Source: Pseudogracilibacillus sp037071985
GTDB taxonomy: Bacteria; Bacillota; Bacilli; Bacillales; Amphibacillaceae
Length of the DNA: 64,000 nucleotides
Reading direction: 5' to 3'
NCBI RefSeq assembly: GCF_037071985.1
Contig: NZ_JAXHDF010000001.1
Location: 372,001-436,000, forward strand
Below, in pieces: positions 52,879 through 61,793 of the stretch. The stretch's first letter is position 1, and each line of letters begins with the position of its first letter. Made by a program: the position numbers and the translations under genes. The notes beneath the pieces were generated by a model that saw nothing but the letters and a program-made list of their open reading frames with translations, made no database searches and had not been told where the DNA came from.

Positions 52879-54255
52879 TTATTTTCCTAGACAGAATTGA
52901 GAAAATAATTGATCGATTAAACTGTCACTTGCAGTATCACCAATAATTTCACCTAGAAATTCCCACGTTCTAGTCACATCAATTTGAATAATATCAAGTG
53001 GCATGTCTAATTCTAATGCTTCCATCGCATCTTCTAATGCTTCTTTTGATTGTTTCAATAAATGAATATGTCTAATATTTGAAACATACGTAACATCATC
53101 CGACATTAATTCTTTTGAAAAGAATAAATGTGATAATTCATTTTCTAATTCTTCGATTCCTTCTTCTTGAATTAACGAAGTAGTAATAACAGCATTACCA
53201 TCTGCCAATTTTTCTATTTCTTCCATATTAATTTTCTGAGGAAGATCCGTCTTGTTAATAATAACAATATAATTCATTTGATGGAGCATGTGAAAAATTT
53301 CTTTATCATCTTCGGAAAGCTCATCATTATAGTTTAACATAAATAAAACGAGATCAGCTTCTTGTAATATTTTACGTGATCTTTCAACCCCAATTTTCTC
53401 TACAATATCTTTTGTTTCTCTTATTCCTGCTGTATCAATTAATTTAAGAGGAATCCCTCGAACATTAACATATTCTTCTATAATATCTCTTGTTGTACCG
53501 GGAATATCAGTCACAATCGCTCTATCTTCTTGAACCAATGAGTTCATTAAGGAAGATTTACCGACATTCGGACGTCCGATAATCGCAGTTTTAATTCCTT
53601 CACGAAGTATTTTCCCCTGTTTTGCGACTTGCAATAATCGTTCAATTTCTTCGTGAACGTAGCGCGTTTTCTCTCTCATTAATTCATGGGACATTTCTTC
53701 CACATCATCATATTCCGGATAATCAATATTTACTTCTACGTGAGCAATTGTCTCAATTAGTTCTTGACGCAGTTTCCTTATAAGTCGAGAAAGTTTTCCA
53801 TCTAATTGGTTTAAAGCTACATTCATTGCTTGACTTGTTTTTGATTGAATTACATCCATAACAGCTTCAGCTTGTGATAAATCAATACGTCCATTTAAAA
53901 AGGCTCGTTTTGTAAACTCACCAGGCTCAGCAAGTCTAACACCGCATTCTAAAACCATCTCTAAGATTCTGTTTACAGCCATTAATCCTCCATGGCAATT
54001 AATTTCAACTACATCTTCACACGTAAACGTTTTAGGAGCTCTCATGACAGAAACGATTACCTCATCAGCAATTTCATTCGTCCCTGGATCAATGATTTTG
54101 CCATAATGTAACGTATGACTATTCACTTTTTCTAAATTCTTCCCTTTAAATAGTTTATCAGCTATTTTAATTGCGTCAGGTCCACTTAACCGAACAATTG
54201 AAATAGCTCCCTCACCTACCGGAGTAGAAATTGCCGCAATTGTATCTATTTCCAT
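52879..54255 (-). CDS. mnmE: tRNA modification GTPase MnmE (TrmE)
   Basis: 458 aa. N-terminal tetrahydrofolate-binding domain (TIAAISTPVGEGAISIVRLSG), helical domain, inserted G domain with GRPNVGKSSLMNSLVQED near 228-245, DIPGTTRD and DTAGIRETKD, NKTD, and the catalytic C-terminal FCLGK with the conserved cysteine. Partner of MnmG in U34 modification. Followed upstream (54256-54472) by two perfect DnaA boxes. Confidence 0.97.
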   Translation of the reverse strand: MEIDTIAAISTPVGEGAISIVRLSGPDAIKIADKLFKGKNLEKVNSHTLHYGKIIDPGTNEIADEVIVSVMRAPKTFTCEDVVEINCHGGLMAVNRILEMVLECGVRLAEPGEFTKRAFLNGRIDLSQAEAVMDVIQSKTSQAMNVALNQLDGKLSRLIRKLRQELIETIAHVEVNIDYPEYDDVEEMSHELMREKTRYVHEEIERLLQVAKQGKILREGIKTAIIGRPNVGKSSLMNSLVQEDRAIVTDIPGTTRDIIEEYVNVRGIPLKLIDTAGIRETKDIVEKIGVERSRKILQEADLVLFMLNYNDELSEDDKEIFHMLHQMNYIVIINKTDLPQKINMEEIEKLADGNAVITTSLIQEEGIEELENELSHLFFSKELMSDDVTYVSNIRHIHLLKQSKEALEDAMEALELDMPLDIIQIDVTRTWEFLGEIIGDTASDSLIDQLFSQFCLGK

Positions 54256-54305
54256 CTATGTCACCTCCTGATTATATAATGATTAATATATAGAAACTTC
54301 TGCTT

Positions 54306-54389
54306 TTATCCACAGAAAAATAACTGTTAACAAAACGTCACTAATATAACAGAATACCATAATCTTATCAAAAAATAAACTTATCCACA
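54306..54389. other. Two perfect DnaA boxes upstream of mnmE
   Basis: TTATCCACA occurs at 54306-54314 and again at 54381-54389, same orientation, 75 bases apart, in the 217-base gap between mnmE and the M28 peptidase gene. They lie near the probable mnmE promoter, about 4.6 kb from dnaA. Confidence 0.75.
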
Positions 54390-54410
54390 AATTATCTTTT
54401 TTTCAAAAGA

Positions 54411-54442
54411 AAAACATTTACCCACATGTGAGTAAATGTTTT
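54411..54442 (-). terminator. Terminator of the M28 peptidase gene
   Basis: An 11-bp stem (AAAACATTTAC at 54411-54421, GTAAATGTTTT at 54432-54442) with a 10-base loop; the minus-strand exit is TCTTTTG. Confidence 0.8.
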
Positions 54443-54472
54443 TTACTTATTTTAAGTTATCAACATTGTCTA

Positions 54473-55450
54473 CTATAGATTTGGTTCTTCATAATAATAA
54501 TCTACTGGAACTGGTGCAACTCTCGATCTTTCCAAAGCCGGTGTATCCTTTCTTGCAATTTGGAAGACGGCAGCACCTACAATATTTGCAACATCTTTTA
54601 ATTTTTCCTTACTGACATGCTCTATTACATCGTCTTTAGTATGATACCAAGGCTCAAGTGGAGTATGAATAAACAGAGCAGCTGGGATTCCAAGGTTATG
54701 AAACGGAACATGATCACTTCGACCAAGCTCGCTGTATGGGACAAGCTCGCTTACCCTGGAACCTGCAGCAGCACCTAGATCTGTTACTGTGTTTTTCTTT
54801 CCATCCGCAGTAAACATGACTAAATCACCTGCGTCGGCACTACCTACCATATCCAATTGAAACATTGCTACCGTACGTTCAACCTCATCAGCTGACATTT
54901 CCTCAGCATATTTACGTGAACCCAACAATCCATTTTCCTCTGCACCAAATGCAATAAATTTAATTGTTGTATCAGTAGGTGTATTTGCAAATACCCTCGC
55001 TAATTCCAATAAAGCCCCTGTACCTGACGCATCATCATTTGCGCCTGGTCCGGCTGGTACAGAATCATGGTGTGCTCCAACAATAATTTGCTGGCCAGTA
55101 TCATGGTTTTTCATCGGTTTTTTTACAGCTTCGACATTATAAGAAGTAATTGTATTTCCACGCGAAACAAATGTAAAATCATATACATTTACATCGGTAT
55201 ATCCATAGCTCTCAAATTGTTCAACAAGGTAATCTACTGTTTCAAGCTCCGCATCTGAACCAGCCGGACGTGAGCCAATTACTTCGGACAAATAAGAAAC
55301 ATGCTCATAAATATTATCCTCCTTAATCCGCTTAACAATCTTATTATCAAACGCTTGACCGGATTGTCCATTTGGCGCTGCTGAAACAGGAATTGAAAAT
55401 GACAACAACAAAACTAAAAGAATACTAGAAATTCTTTTCAAAAATTCCAC
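54473..55450 (-). CDS. Secreted M28-family zinc aminopeptidase
   Basis: 325 aa. Cleavable signal peptide (about 1-24, ending SFSIPVSAAP). M28 zinc ligands are visible: H in VGAHHDSVP near 122, D in GANDDASGTGALLELA near 136, EE in FGAEENGLLGSRKYA near 170, D in QLDMVGSAD near 199 and H in PWYHTKDD near 273. Releases N-terminal amino acids from peptides outside the cell. It interrupts the usual mnmE-jag adjacency as a one-gene insertion with its own terminator. Confidence 0.92.
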   Translation of the reverse strand: MEFLKRISSILLVLLLSFSIPVSAAPNGQSGQAFDNKIVKRIKEDNIYEHVSYLSEVIGSRPAGSDAELETVDYLVEQFESYGYTDVNVYDFTFVSRGNTITSYNVEAVKKPMKNHDTGQQIIVGAHHDSVPAGPGANDDASGTGALLELARVFANTPTDTTIKFIAFGAEENGLLGSRKYAEEMSADEVERTVAMFQLDMVGSADAGDLVMFTADGKKNTVTDLGAAAGSRVSELVPYSELGRSDHVPFHNLGIPAALFIHTPLEPWYHTKDDVIEHVSKEKLKDVANIVGAAVFQIARKDTPALERSRVAPVPVDYYYEEPNL

Positions 55451-55759
55451 ATCCTTCTTTCATATTTTTGTTATATATAATAATTACAATAAAAATAAAT
55501 AGAATTCCTTTATTTTTTCAAAAGTTGATTCAATAGTAATAGAAATAGAGCTTGTACATTAGTGATTATAGGTTTTTCCGACTATGTCTTCATTACTAGT
55601 TATCTGTAAAAAAACTTAGCTTCCCAAGCTTAATAATTCTTCAATAGACGGAAAAATTTTCTGCAGTATTCTTGCATGTTTTTAAGTTTAAATACTTTAT
55701 TTTTCTTATAAAAATATGATATAAACATACTATTCTATACATACAAGGAGAGAAACATC
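55451..55759. other. 309-base AT-rich gap between divergent peptidase and lipoprotein genes
   Basis: Must contain promoters for both neighbours. I see nothing else of note: no repeat copy, no DnaA box matching TTATCCACA, no clear hairpin with T-run. Confidence 0.4.
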
Positions 55760-56206
55760 ATGATTAAAAAAGTACTACCTTTTCTAATATGCTTTATACT
55801 TTTAATTGGACTGACAGCATGTAATAGTTCTCAGAAAGCAGACAGTTCTGAAGACAATTCGTTTGACCAAGAAGTAGATGGCGAAGATCAGAGTAAAGAG
55901 AGTGAAAAAGAAATAGATGATCAAAATCAAAGTAAAGCAAGTGAAAATGAAGTAGAAACAGAGAACAATAATGATACAAATGACAAATTATCAAACTTTG
56001 AAGAAAAAAATGCTATTGAAGAAAATATAGATATTACTGGATTAGAAGTAAATGTAGAAACAGATACAGACAATAAACGCGTTATTCTCTTTGAAGATCA
56101 AAATCATCATAAAGTATACAAAACTATATTTATCAAAAGTGAAAAAAGAATAAAAATTATTGATATCAAAAAAGACAATGGGTTAATCTATAATGAAATT
56201 ATTTAG
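55760..56206 (+). CDS. Small acidic lipoprotein, unknown function
   Basis: 148 aa from the ATG at 55760 with ACAAGGAGAG upstream. Lipobox LTAC (C21). Residues 25-85 are a low-complexity, very acidic region (E/D/S/N/Q, with repeated DQNQSKxSE units), and 90-148 a small folded-looking domain (VNVETDTDNKRVILFEDQ, KVYKTIFIKSEKRIKIID). On the opposite strand to its neighbours. I do not recognise the family. Confidence 0.72.
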   Translation: MIKKVLPFLICFILLIGLTACNSSQKADSSEDNSFDQEVDGEDQSKESEKEIDDQNQSKASENEVETENNNDTNDKLSNFEEKNAIEENIDITGLEVNVETDTDNKRVILFEDQNHHKVYKTIFIKSEKRIKIIDIKKDNGLIYNEII

Positions 56207-56290
56207 TATAAATAAGCTCCATATTTAAACGTGCTATTGTTAAAGAAATGAGTTTAAATACCTTCTCGTTCAAACAATATAAATATAAAA

Positions 56291-56324
56291 AAGAGGATGA
56301 ACAAAGTTTAATGTTCATCCTCTT
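56291..56324. terminator. Bidirectional terminator after jag and the small lipoprotein
   Basis: A 13-bp perfect stem (AAGAGGATGAACA at 56291-56303, TGTTCATCCTCTT at 56312-56324) with an 8-base loop; the minus-strand exit is TTTTATATTT. Confidence 0.9.
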
Positions 56325-56342
56325 CCTTTATAAAATAACTAT

Positions 56343-56969
56343 TTAATCTAAACTTTTTGGATTTATCACAATATGCCGGTGTGGTTCTACTCCATCGGAA
56401 TACGTTGTAACTTCACTAGATTCCTGCAGTGCACTGTGAATAATCTTTCGTTCAAATGCTGGCATTGGTTCGAGCGCAACTTTACGATTAATACGTATCG
56501 CTTTGCCAGACATCTTTTGAGCTAAATCGATTAACGTCTCTTTTCTTCGATCCCGATAACCTTCTGCATCTACTGTAACTGTATGATACTGACTTCCATT
56601 TTTATTTAAGACTAACTGAGTTAAATATTGAAGTGAGTTTAACGTTTTACCTCTTTTACCAATTAAAATAGCAATATTTTCTCCAGATAATTGGTAAGTA
56701 ACATGATTTTCTTCGATTATTGTTTGGACATCTACTTCTACACCCATATTTTTTGCGACATTTTTTAAAAACTCTTCTGTCTCCGCAATATTGTCCTTTT
56801 TCTCTCTTACTTTAACAACAGCAAGTGCAGATCCAAATAAACCTAGAAATCCTTTTTTTCCTTCATCAATTACTTCAATTTCGACTTGATCTCTTGAAAC
56901 ATTTAACTGCTCTAAAGCTGATTGGACTGCCTCTTCAACTGTTTGACCACTAGCAGTTACCTCTCTCAC
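56343..56969 (-). CDS. jag: RNA-binding protein Jag (KhpB)
   Basis: 208 aa. N-terminal Jag domain (MREVTASGQTVEEAVQSALE), KH domain (IAILIGKRGKTLNSLQYLTQ) and R3H domain (RKVALEPMPAFERKIIHSAL, YSDGVEPHRHIVI). Binds RNA and affects wall synthesis and division; partner of KhpA. Starts 4 bases inside the end of spoIIIJ, so translation is coupled. Confidence 0.95.
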   Translation of the reverse strand: MREVTASGQTVEEAVQSALEQLNVSRDQVEIEVIDEGKKGFLGLFGSALAVVKVREKKDNIAETEEFLKNVAKNMGVEVDVQTIIEENHVTYQLSGENIAILIGKRGKTLNSLQYLTQLVLNKNGSQYHTVTVDAEGYRDRRKETLIDLAQKMSGKAIRINRKVALEPMPAFERKIIHSALQESSEVTTYSDGVEPHRHIVINPKSLD

Positions 56970-57730
56970 TTTTTGTCTCCTCCAGTACTCGCATCTTTCA
57001 TCATTGGTTTACGAATAAACAGTGTTTGAGCTACCATGAAAATGTTTCCTACTACCCAGTATAACGCTAACGCTGCAGGGAAGAAAAACGCAAAAACAGT
57101 GATCATAATCGGCATAATATAAAGCATCGCTACCATTTGTGGATTTTGAGCAGCAGGGCTACCTGCCATCATCAATTTCTGTTGTAAAAATGTAGCTGCC
57201 CCAGCGATTATAGGTAAAATATAATCAGGTGAATCTAGAGCAAACCATAAAAATTCATGTCCTTGAATTGCATGTGTTCGCATTATTGCATGATACATTG
57301 CGATCAGGATCGGCATTTGAACAAATATTGGTAAACAACCGGCTAACGGGTTCACACCATGTTTCTGAAATAATGCCATAGTCTCCTGCTGTAATTTTTG
57401 CTGTGTGTTAGCATCTTTAGAGCTATATTTTTGCTGCAATTCTTTTAATTCAGGCTGAATATCTTGCATTGCTTTTGAACTTTTTAATTGCTTAACATTA
57501 AGAGGCAATAAAAATAAACGAATGATTAATGTAACTACTACAATAGATAAACCATAATTATCCTTAAATAACTGAGCAAAATAGATAATTACTTGAGACA
57601 TCGGATAAACAAAATATTTATTCCAAATACCTGTACTTTCTGCATTAATCGGCTGATTGATATCTGTACATCCTGATAATAAAGCAACTAAACCGATTAA
57701 TAATAAAGATATGTAGATTTTCTTACGCAA
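56966..57730 (-). CDS. spoIIIJ: Membrane protein insertase SpoIIIJ (YidC1/OxaA1)
   Basis: 254 aa from a TTG at 57730 with TAGGAGG upstream. Lipoprotein-type signal (LSGC), then five membrane segments of YidC: FKDNYGLSIVVVTLIIRLFL (with the conserved arginine of the hydrophilic groove), PLNVKQLKSSKAMQDIQPEL, NPLAGCLPIFVQMPILIAMY and ALALYWVVGNIFM. Inserts proteins in the membrane and is needed for sigma-G activation in sporulation in B. subtilis. Operon rnpA-spoIIIJ-jag. Confidence 0.95.
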   Translation of the reverse strand: MRKKIYISLLLIGLVALLSGCTDINQPINAESTGIWNKYFVYPMSQVIIYFAQLFKDNYGLSIVVVTLIIRLFLLPLNVKQLKSSKAMQDIQPELKELQQKYSSKDANTQQKLQQETMALFQKHGVNPLAGCLPIFVQMPILIAMYHAIMRTHAIQGHEFLWFALDSPDYILPIIAGAATFLQQKLMMAGSPAAQNPQMVAMLYIMPIMITVFAFFFPAALALYWVVGNIFMVAQTLFIRKPMMKDASTGGDKK

Positions 57731-57760
57731 ACAACTTCCTCCTAACCGAAACAAATAGCT

Positions 57761-58102
57761 TTATTTATATAGTAAATTTAATTTATTTAATAAATGTAAT
57801 AAACTTTTTTTTATTTGTTTACAATCCATATTAATAGTAGGTTTTCTAGCAATGATGACCAAATCCAGTTCTGGTAATACGTCGTCTTCTAATTGAATAA
57901 ACGATTCTCTAATATATCGCTTGATCCTATTTCTTGTAACAGCGTTCCCAATTTTCTTTCCAACCGAAATTCCAATTCTAAAATGAGTTTGTAATGGTTT
58001 TTCTTTATAGTATATGACAAGCTCACGATTTGCAAAGGATTTACCGGATTTTAAAATCTCTTGAAACTCACTATTTTTCTTTACTCGGTAAGCTTTTTTC
58101 AT
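57761..58102 (-). CDS. rnpA: Ribonuclease P protein component
   Basis: 113 aa from the ATG at 58102 (MKKAYRVKKNSEF; AAAGGTG upstream; a GTG four codons earlier lies in the ribosome site). The RNR motif is clear: GNAVTRNRIKRYIRESF, plus RIGISVGKKIG and LVIIARKPTI. Protein cofactor of the tRNA 5'-processing ribozyme. Between rpmH and spoIIIJ, with a hairpin terminator/attenuator upstream. Confidence 0.95.
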   Translation of the reverse strand: MKKAYRVKKNSEFQEILKSGKSFANRELVIYYKEKPLQTHFRIGISVGKKIGNAVTRNRIKRYIRESFIQLEDDVLPELDLVIIARKPTINMDCKQIKKSLLHLLNKLNLLYK

Positions 58103-58148
58103 TAAAACAATCACCTTTAACCTAAACTTAATACATTTAAAAACTGAA

Positions 58149-58173
58149 AAAGACCACTGACGTGCTTCAGTGG
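58149..58173 (-). terminator. Hairpin terminator or attenuator between rpmH and rnpA
   Basis: On the minus strand, directly after the rpmH stop: CCACTGA, 6-base loop, TCAGTGG, then TCTTTTTC (stem 58154-58160 / 58167-58173, extended by outer pairs). This should partially uncouple rnpA expression from rpmH. Confidence 0.8.
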
Positions 58174-58174
58174 C

Positions 58175-58309
58175 CTATGCTGATAATACCTTTCTTCCTT
58201 TGCTACGACGACGTGCTAGAACTTTACGTCCGTTTTTTGTACTCATACGTGCTCGGAAGCCATGTATCTTTTTACGTTTACGATTGTTTGGTTGAAATGT
58301 TCTTTTCAT
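58175..58309 (-). CDS. rpmH: 50S ribosomal protein L34
   Basis: 44 aa, read directly from the minus strand: MKRTFQPNNRKRKKIHGFRA, then RMSTKNGRKVLARRRSKGRK, then VLSA and a TAG at 58175. Full-length L34. GAGGTGC lies upstream of the ATG at 58309. Divergent from dnaA across the origin, as in all Bacillus. Confidence 0.98.
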   Translation of the reverse strand: MKRTFQPNNRKRKKIHGFRARMSTKNGRKVLARRRSKGRKVLSA

Positions 58310-58513
58310 TTCATGCACCTCCTCAAAAAAACTTAATGGTACTAATCTAGAAACGTAACGAATATAAATAGGAGAAGCAATCTTTCAATTATTAAAATTA
58401 CCTACTCTTCATTCTATGTTTCCATGACATAAAACTGTCTTGATAATTATACGTAAATGAAAGCTAATAGTCAACATCCAACTGTCTTACCTATAAAATA
58501 TAAATGAAATAAG

Positions 58514-58843
58514 TTTTCCACAAACTTTTAACATCATATAATATCAACAAGGTGAATTTTCTACAATTATCGACAAGTTAACCACAAAAATAACAGTTGT
58601 TGATAATTTTTATACCCAAGATGAATAATATATGGATAACTATATAAAAAACATTGCATAATCTAGCAAATTTTGATATTCTTATAATGCTTCCACATGT
58701 TAATAACTTTAATCAACAATAAACTTATCCCCAAGCTGTGGATAAAATGTTAACATTTTCTTTCTTCTGTTTATATTTAAAACCACATTGTGAATAAGTC
58801 CCTTATACAACGAAAACTGTATAATTTAAAAATGTTATTCACA
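58514..58843. other. oriC upstream DnaA-box region (incA/incB equivalent)
   Basis: The rpmH-dnaA gap holds a dense set of DnaA boxes. Perfect: 58737-58745 (TGTGGATAA). One mismatch: 58514 TTTTCCACA, 58578 TTAACCACA, 58598 TGTTGATAA, 58631 TATGGATAA, 58725-58733 TTATCCCCA, 58789-58797 TGTGAATAA, 58835-58843 TTATTCACA. Equivalent to the autoregulatory and origin-half region upstream of B. subtilis dnaA. The dnaA promoter should lie between here and 58980. Confidence 0.9.
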
Positions 58844-58995
58844 GCTAAATTTTGGTTGCAACAAAATAAAGAATCTTAAATAAATTGAAATAAAAAACTA
58901 TATTTCCTTTCCTTCTTTCTCAACTCTAAGAGAATTAGCGAAAGGATTTTTACACTTATAACTAGTTATTTTAATGATATAAAGAGGTGTAACCC

Positions 58996-60345
58996 TTGGA
59001 TAACATAGAGGAATTATGGCAGTACATACTAAATGAGATGAAGTCTAAAATAAGCAAACCAAGTTATGATACATGGTTAAGTCAGACAACTGTAAAAAGT
59101 TTACAGGACAATATATTAATAATTTCTGTTCCGAATGAATTTACTAAAAATTGGTTGGATCAACGATACACAGATGTAATTGATACTCTTTTATTTGAAA
59201 TGACTGGTACAGAACTCTCTGTAAAATTTGAAATAATTGATGAGCATCAAAGCAATGATGAACCGGATGTTAAAAAAGAAATGAAATCAAAGGAATCGAG
59301 CCCCGATGATATTCAAAATATGTTAAATCCTAAATACACTTTCGATACTTTTGTTGTTGGTGCAGCAAACCGCTTTGCTCATGCAGCATCTCTAGCAGTC
59401 GCTGAAGCACCTGCTAAGTCCTATAACCCATTATTTATATACGGTGGAGTTGGACTTGGAAAGACGCATTTAATGCATGCAATCGGTCATTATGTTAGAG
59501 AATACCATCCAGATCGAAAGGTTATTTATTTGTCCTCTGAAAAATTTACGAATGAATTCATTAATTCTATTATGGACAATAAAGCAGAAAACTTTCGTAA
59601 TAAATACCGTAATGTAGATATTTTACTCGTTGATGATATTCAATTTTTAGCTGGAAAAGAACAAACGCAAGAAGAATTTTTCCATACATTCAATACGTTA
59701 CATGAAGAGAATAAACAAATTATTATTTCAAGTGATCGTCCACCAAAAGAAATACCAACTCTAGAAGATCGCTTACGTTCTCGATTTGAATGGGGACTAA
59801 TTACCGACATTTCCCCTCCTGATTTGGAGACAAGGATTGCGATACTTACTAAGAAAGCAAAAGCAGAAGGTCTTAACGATATATCAAATGAAGTCATGTT
59901 ATATATTGCAAATCAAATTGATACAAATATACGAGAATTAGAAGGTGCTCTAATTCGAGTGATTGCCTATTCTTCTTTAGTTAATCAAGATATCGATACA
60001 AAACTAGCTACAGAAGCTTTAAAAGATATCATTCCTAGTAATCGACCAAAGAAAATTACTATAAAAGGAATCCAATCTTTTATAGCTGAAAAATACAATG
60101 TAACCGTCGATGAATTTTTATCTAAAAAAAGAACGAAAACAATCGCCTTTCCACGACAAATAGCTATGTATTTAAGTAGAGAATTAACCGATCTCTCTTT
60201 ACCGAAAATTGGAGAAGAATTTGGTGGACGTGATCATACTACTGTTATACATGCACATAAAAAAGTAAATGAGCTTTTAACAAAAGATAATGAATTTCAA
60301 GCAGAAATAAATACATTGATTGAAGAAATAAAAAATAATCTATAA
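58996..60345 (+). CDS. dnaA: Chromosomal replication initiator DnaA
   Basis: 449 aa from a TTG at 58996 (AAGAGGTG seven bases upstream; TTG gives the family start DNIEELW). Domain I (1-85), short linker (about 85-110), AAA+ domain III with YGGVGLGKTHLMHAIG near 150, VDILLVDDIQF near 213 and the arginine-finger region DRLRSRFEWG near 258, and domain IV with the DNA-binding signature GGRDHTTVIHAHKKV near 412. Opens oriC and is autoregulated through the boxes on both sides. Confidence 0.98.
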   Translation: MDNIEELWQYILNEMKSKISKPSYDTWLSQTTVKSLQDNILIISVPNEFTKNWLDQRYTDVIDTLLFEMTGTELSVKFEIIDEHQSNDEPDVKKEMKSKESSPDDIQNMLNPKYTFDTFVVGAANRFAHAASLAVAEAPAKSYNPLFIYGGVGLGKTHLMHAIGHYVREYHPDRKVIYLSSEKFTNEFINSIMDNKAENFRNKYRNVDILLVDDIQFLAGKEQTQEEFFHTFNTLHEENKQIIISSDRPPKEIPTLEDRLRSRFEWGLITDISPPDLETRIAILTKKAKAEGLNDISNEVMLYIANQIDTNIRELEGALIRVIAYSSLVNQDIDTKLATEALKDIIPSNRPKKITIKGIQSFIAEKYNVTVDEFLSKKRTKTIAFPRQIAMYLSRELTDLSLPKIGEEFGGRDHTTVIHAHKKVNELLTKDNEFQAEINTLIEEIKNNL

Positions 60346-60355
60346 TGTGTACAAA

Positions 60356-60515
60356 TGTGAATAAATAATATTTTATAGACCTAATATTCACATGTTGATA
60401 ACATAGAAAAAGGACTAGCTTTAAGCTTTACACAAACTTATCCACATATCAACAGGCCCTATTACTATTATTACTAATTATTTATAAATAAATATATATA
60501 TAGTTCCATCTAGGA
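60356..60515 (+). other. oriC unwinding region: DnaA boxes, GC cluster, DnaA-trio repeats and AT-rich DUE
   Basis: In order: TGTGAATAA (60356-60364), TGTTGATAA (60393-60401), perfect TTATCCACA (60438-60446), the GC-rich AGGCCC (60454-60459), then triplets CTA TTA CTA TTA TTA CTA (60459-60476), then an AT-only stretch (60477-60502). This is the same architecture as the basal unwinding system of B. subtilis oriC, where DnaA is loaded from the boxes on to single-stranded DnaA-trios. It occupies the dnaA-dnaN gap. Confidence 0.88.
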
Positions 60516-60523
60516 GGAAAACA

Positions 60524-61660
60524 ATGAAATTTAAAATTAAGAAAAAATATTTGCTTAACAGCATACAAGCTGTTTCAAATGCTATATCTTCCAGAACAGT
60601 TATACCGATTTTAACAGGAATGAAAATTGACGTAACACCAGCAAATATCATATTAACAGGGAGTAATTCCGATATTACGATTCAATCACGAATTCCAATT
60701 AATAAAGAAGATGAAGAAATTATTACTGATATAACTCCTGGATCTATCGTTCTACCTGTTCCACATTTTCCTGAAATAATAAAAAAATTACCTGAAGAAA
60801 TAGTTACTGTAACGGTTGAAGAGAATTTTAAAACAATCATTACATCTGGAAAAGCAATTTTTACATTATATGGACAGAGTAGTAGTGAATATCCGCATAT
60901 TGCAATAAACGAAGGTGAAGAACAGTTAAACATTCAATGCAAAGATCTAAAAACATTAATTCGACAAACAGTATTTGCAGTATCACCAATGGAAACTCGT
61001 CCAATATTAACGGGAGTAAATATAACTATTGAAGACAAGTTATTAACATTTACTGCTACTGATAGCCATCGGTTAGCGTTGAGATCAATCCCTGTAGAAC
61101 AAAATCGACTTGAAGATGCAAATATCGTTGTTCCCGGGAAAAGTTTACAAGAATTAAATAAAATCTTTGATAACAACGATGAAACAATTCATATGGAAAT
61201 AATAAACAATCAAGTACTATTTTATACGGAAAATATTTATTTTCTTTCAAGACTATTAAGCGGTAATTATCCTGAGACATCCCGATTAATTCCAAATGAT
61301 AGCAAAACTACCATCCATGTATTTACAAAAGATCTTATACATACAATTGAAAGGGCTGCTCTATTATCAAGCAGAGATCAGAACAATGTAATCCGCTTAG
61401 ATACACTTAATGAAAATAGTATTGAAATATCAAGTAATTCTCCTGAAATTGGAAATGTAAAAGAGCAACTAGGTGCTATCGCTATTGAAGGAGAAGAATT
61501 AAAAATCTCATTTAGCTCTAGATATATGTTAGATACACTTCGAACCATTGATAGTGAGAGAGTTCAGATAAACTTTACGGGTGCTATGAGACCTTTTGTT
61601 ATTAAAACACCTGAAGAAGAGAATATATTACAACTGATCCTTCCAGTTCGAACATATTAA
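60524..61660 (+). CDS. dnaN: DNA polymerase III beta subunit (sliding clamp)
   Basis: 378 aa, normal length, with three clamp repeats: MKFKIKKKYLLNSIQAVSNA, VSPMETRPILTGVNITIEDK, LTFTATDSHRLALR, and the C-terminal LILPVRTY. AGGAGG precedes the ATG. Confers processivity on the polymerase. Here it is followed by a terminator and 860 bases of repeats before rlbA, so the usual read-through into recF is probably reduced. Confidence 0.98.
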   Translation: MKFKIKKKYLLNSIQAVSNAISSRTVIPILTGMKIDVTPANIILTGSNSDITIQSRIPINKEDEEIITDITPGSIVLPVPHFPEIIKKLPEEIVTVTVEENFKTIITSGKAIFTLYGQSSSEYPHIAINEGEEQLNIQCKDLKTLIRQTVFAVSPMETRPILTGVNITIEDKLLTFTATDSHRLALRSIPVEQNRLEDANIVVPGKSLQELNKIFDNNDETIHMEIINNQVLFYTENIYFLSRLLSGNYPETSRLIPNDSKTTIHVFTKDLIHTIERAALLSSRDQNNVIRLDTLNENSIEISSNSPEIGNVKEQLGAIAIEGEELKISFSSRYMLDTLRTIDSERVQINFTGAMRPFVIKTPEEENILQLILPVRTY

Positions 61661-61687
61661 AATATTCAAAATAAGTTTTTAACTTAT

Positions 61688-61745
61688 AGAGAAATCCAAA
61701 CAATGATTCTTATAATTGGATCCATTGTTCGATTTCTCTTTTATT
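61688..61745 (+). terminator. Terminator after dnaN
   Basis: Stem AGAGAAATC (61688-61696) with GATTTCTCT (61731-61739), continued by AACAATG / CATTGTT, followed by TTTTATTTTTAT. Resembles the stems at 3661 and 25069. Confidence 0.85.
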
Positions 61746-61793
61746 TTTATAACGAGACTGCATATTGTGGAAACTGCGTAGTAACTAAATTTA

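Noticed and set aside
61129..61142. Noc-binding-like sites (around CCCGGG) at 61129-61142, 36909-36922 and 20084-20097
   Set aside because: Each matches only about 10-11 of 14 positions of ATTTCCCGGGAAAT and lies inside a gene; not strong enough to list as NBS without binding data.
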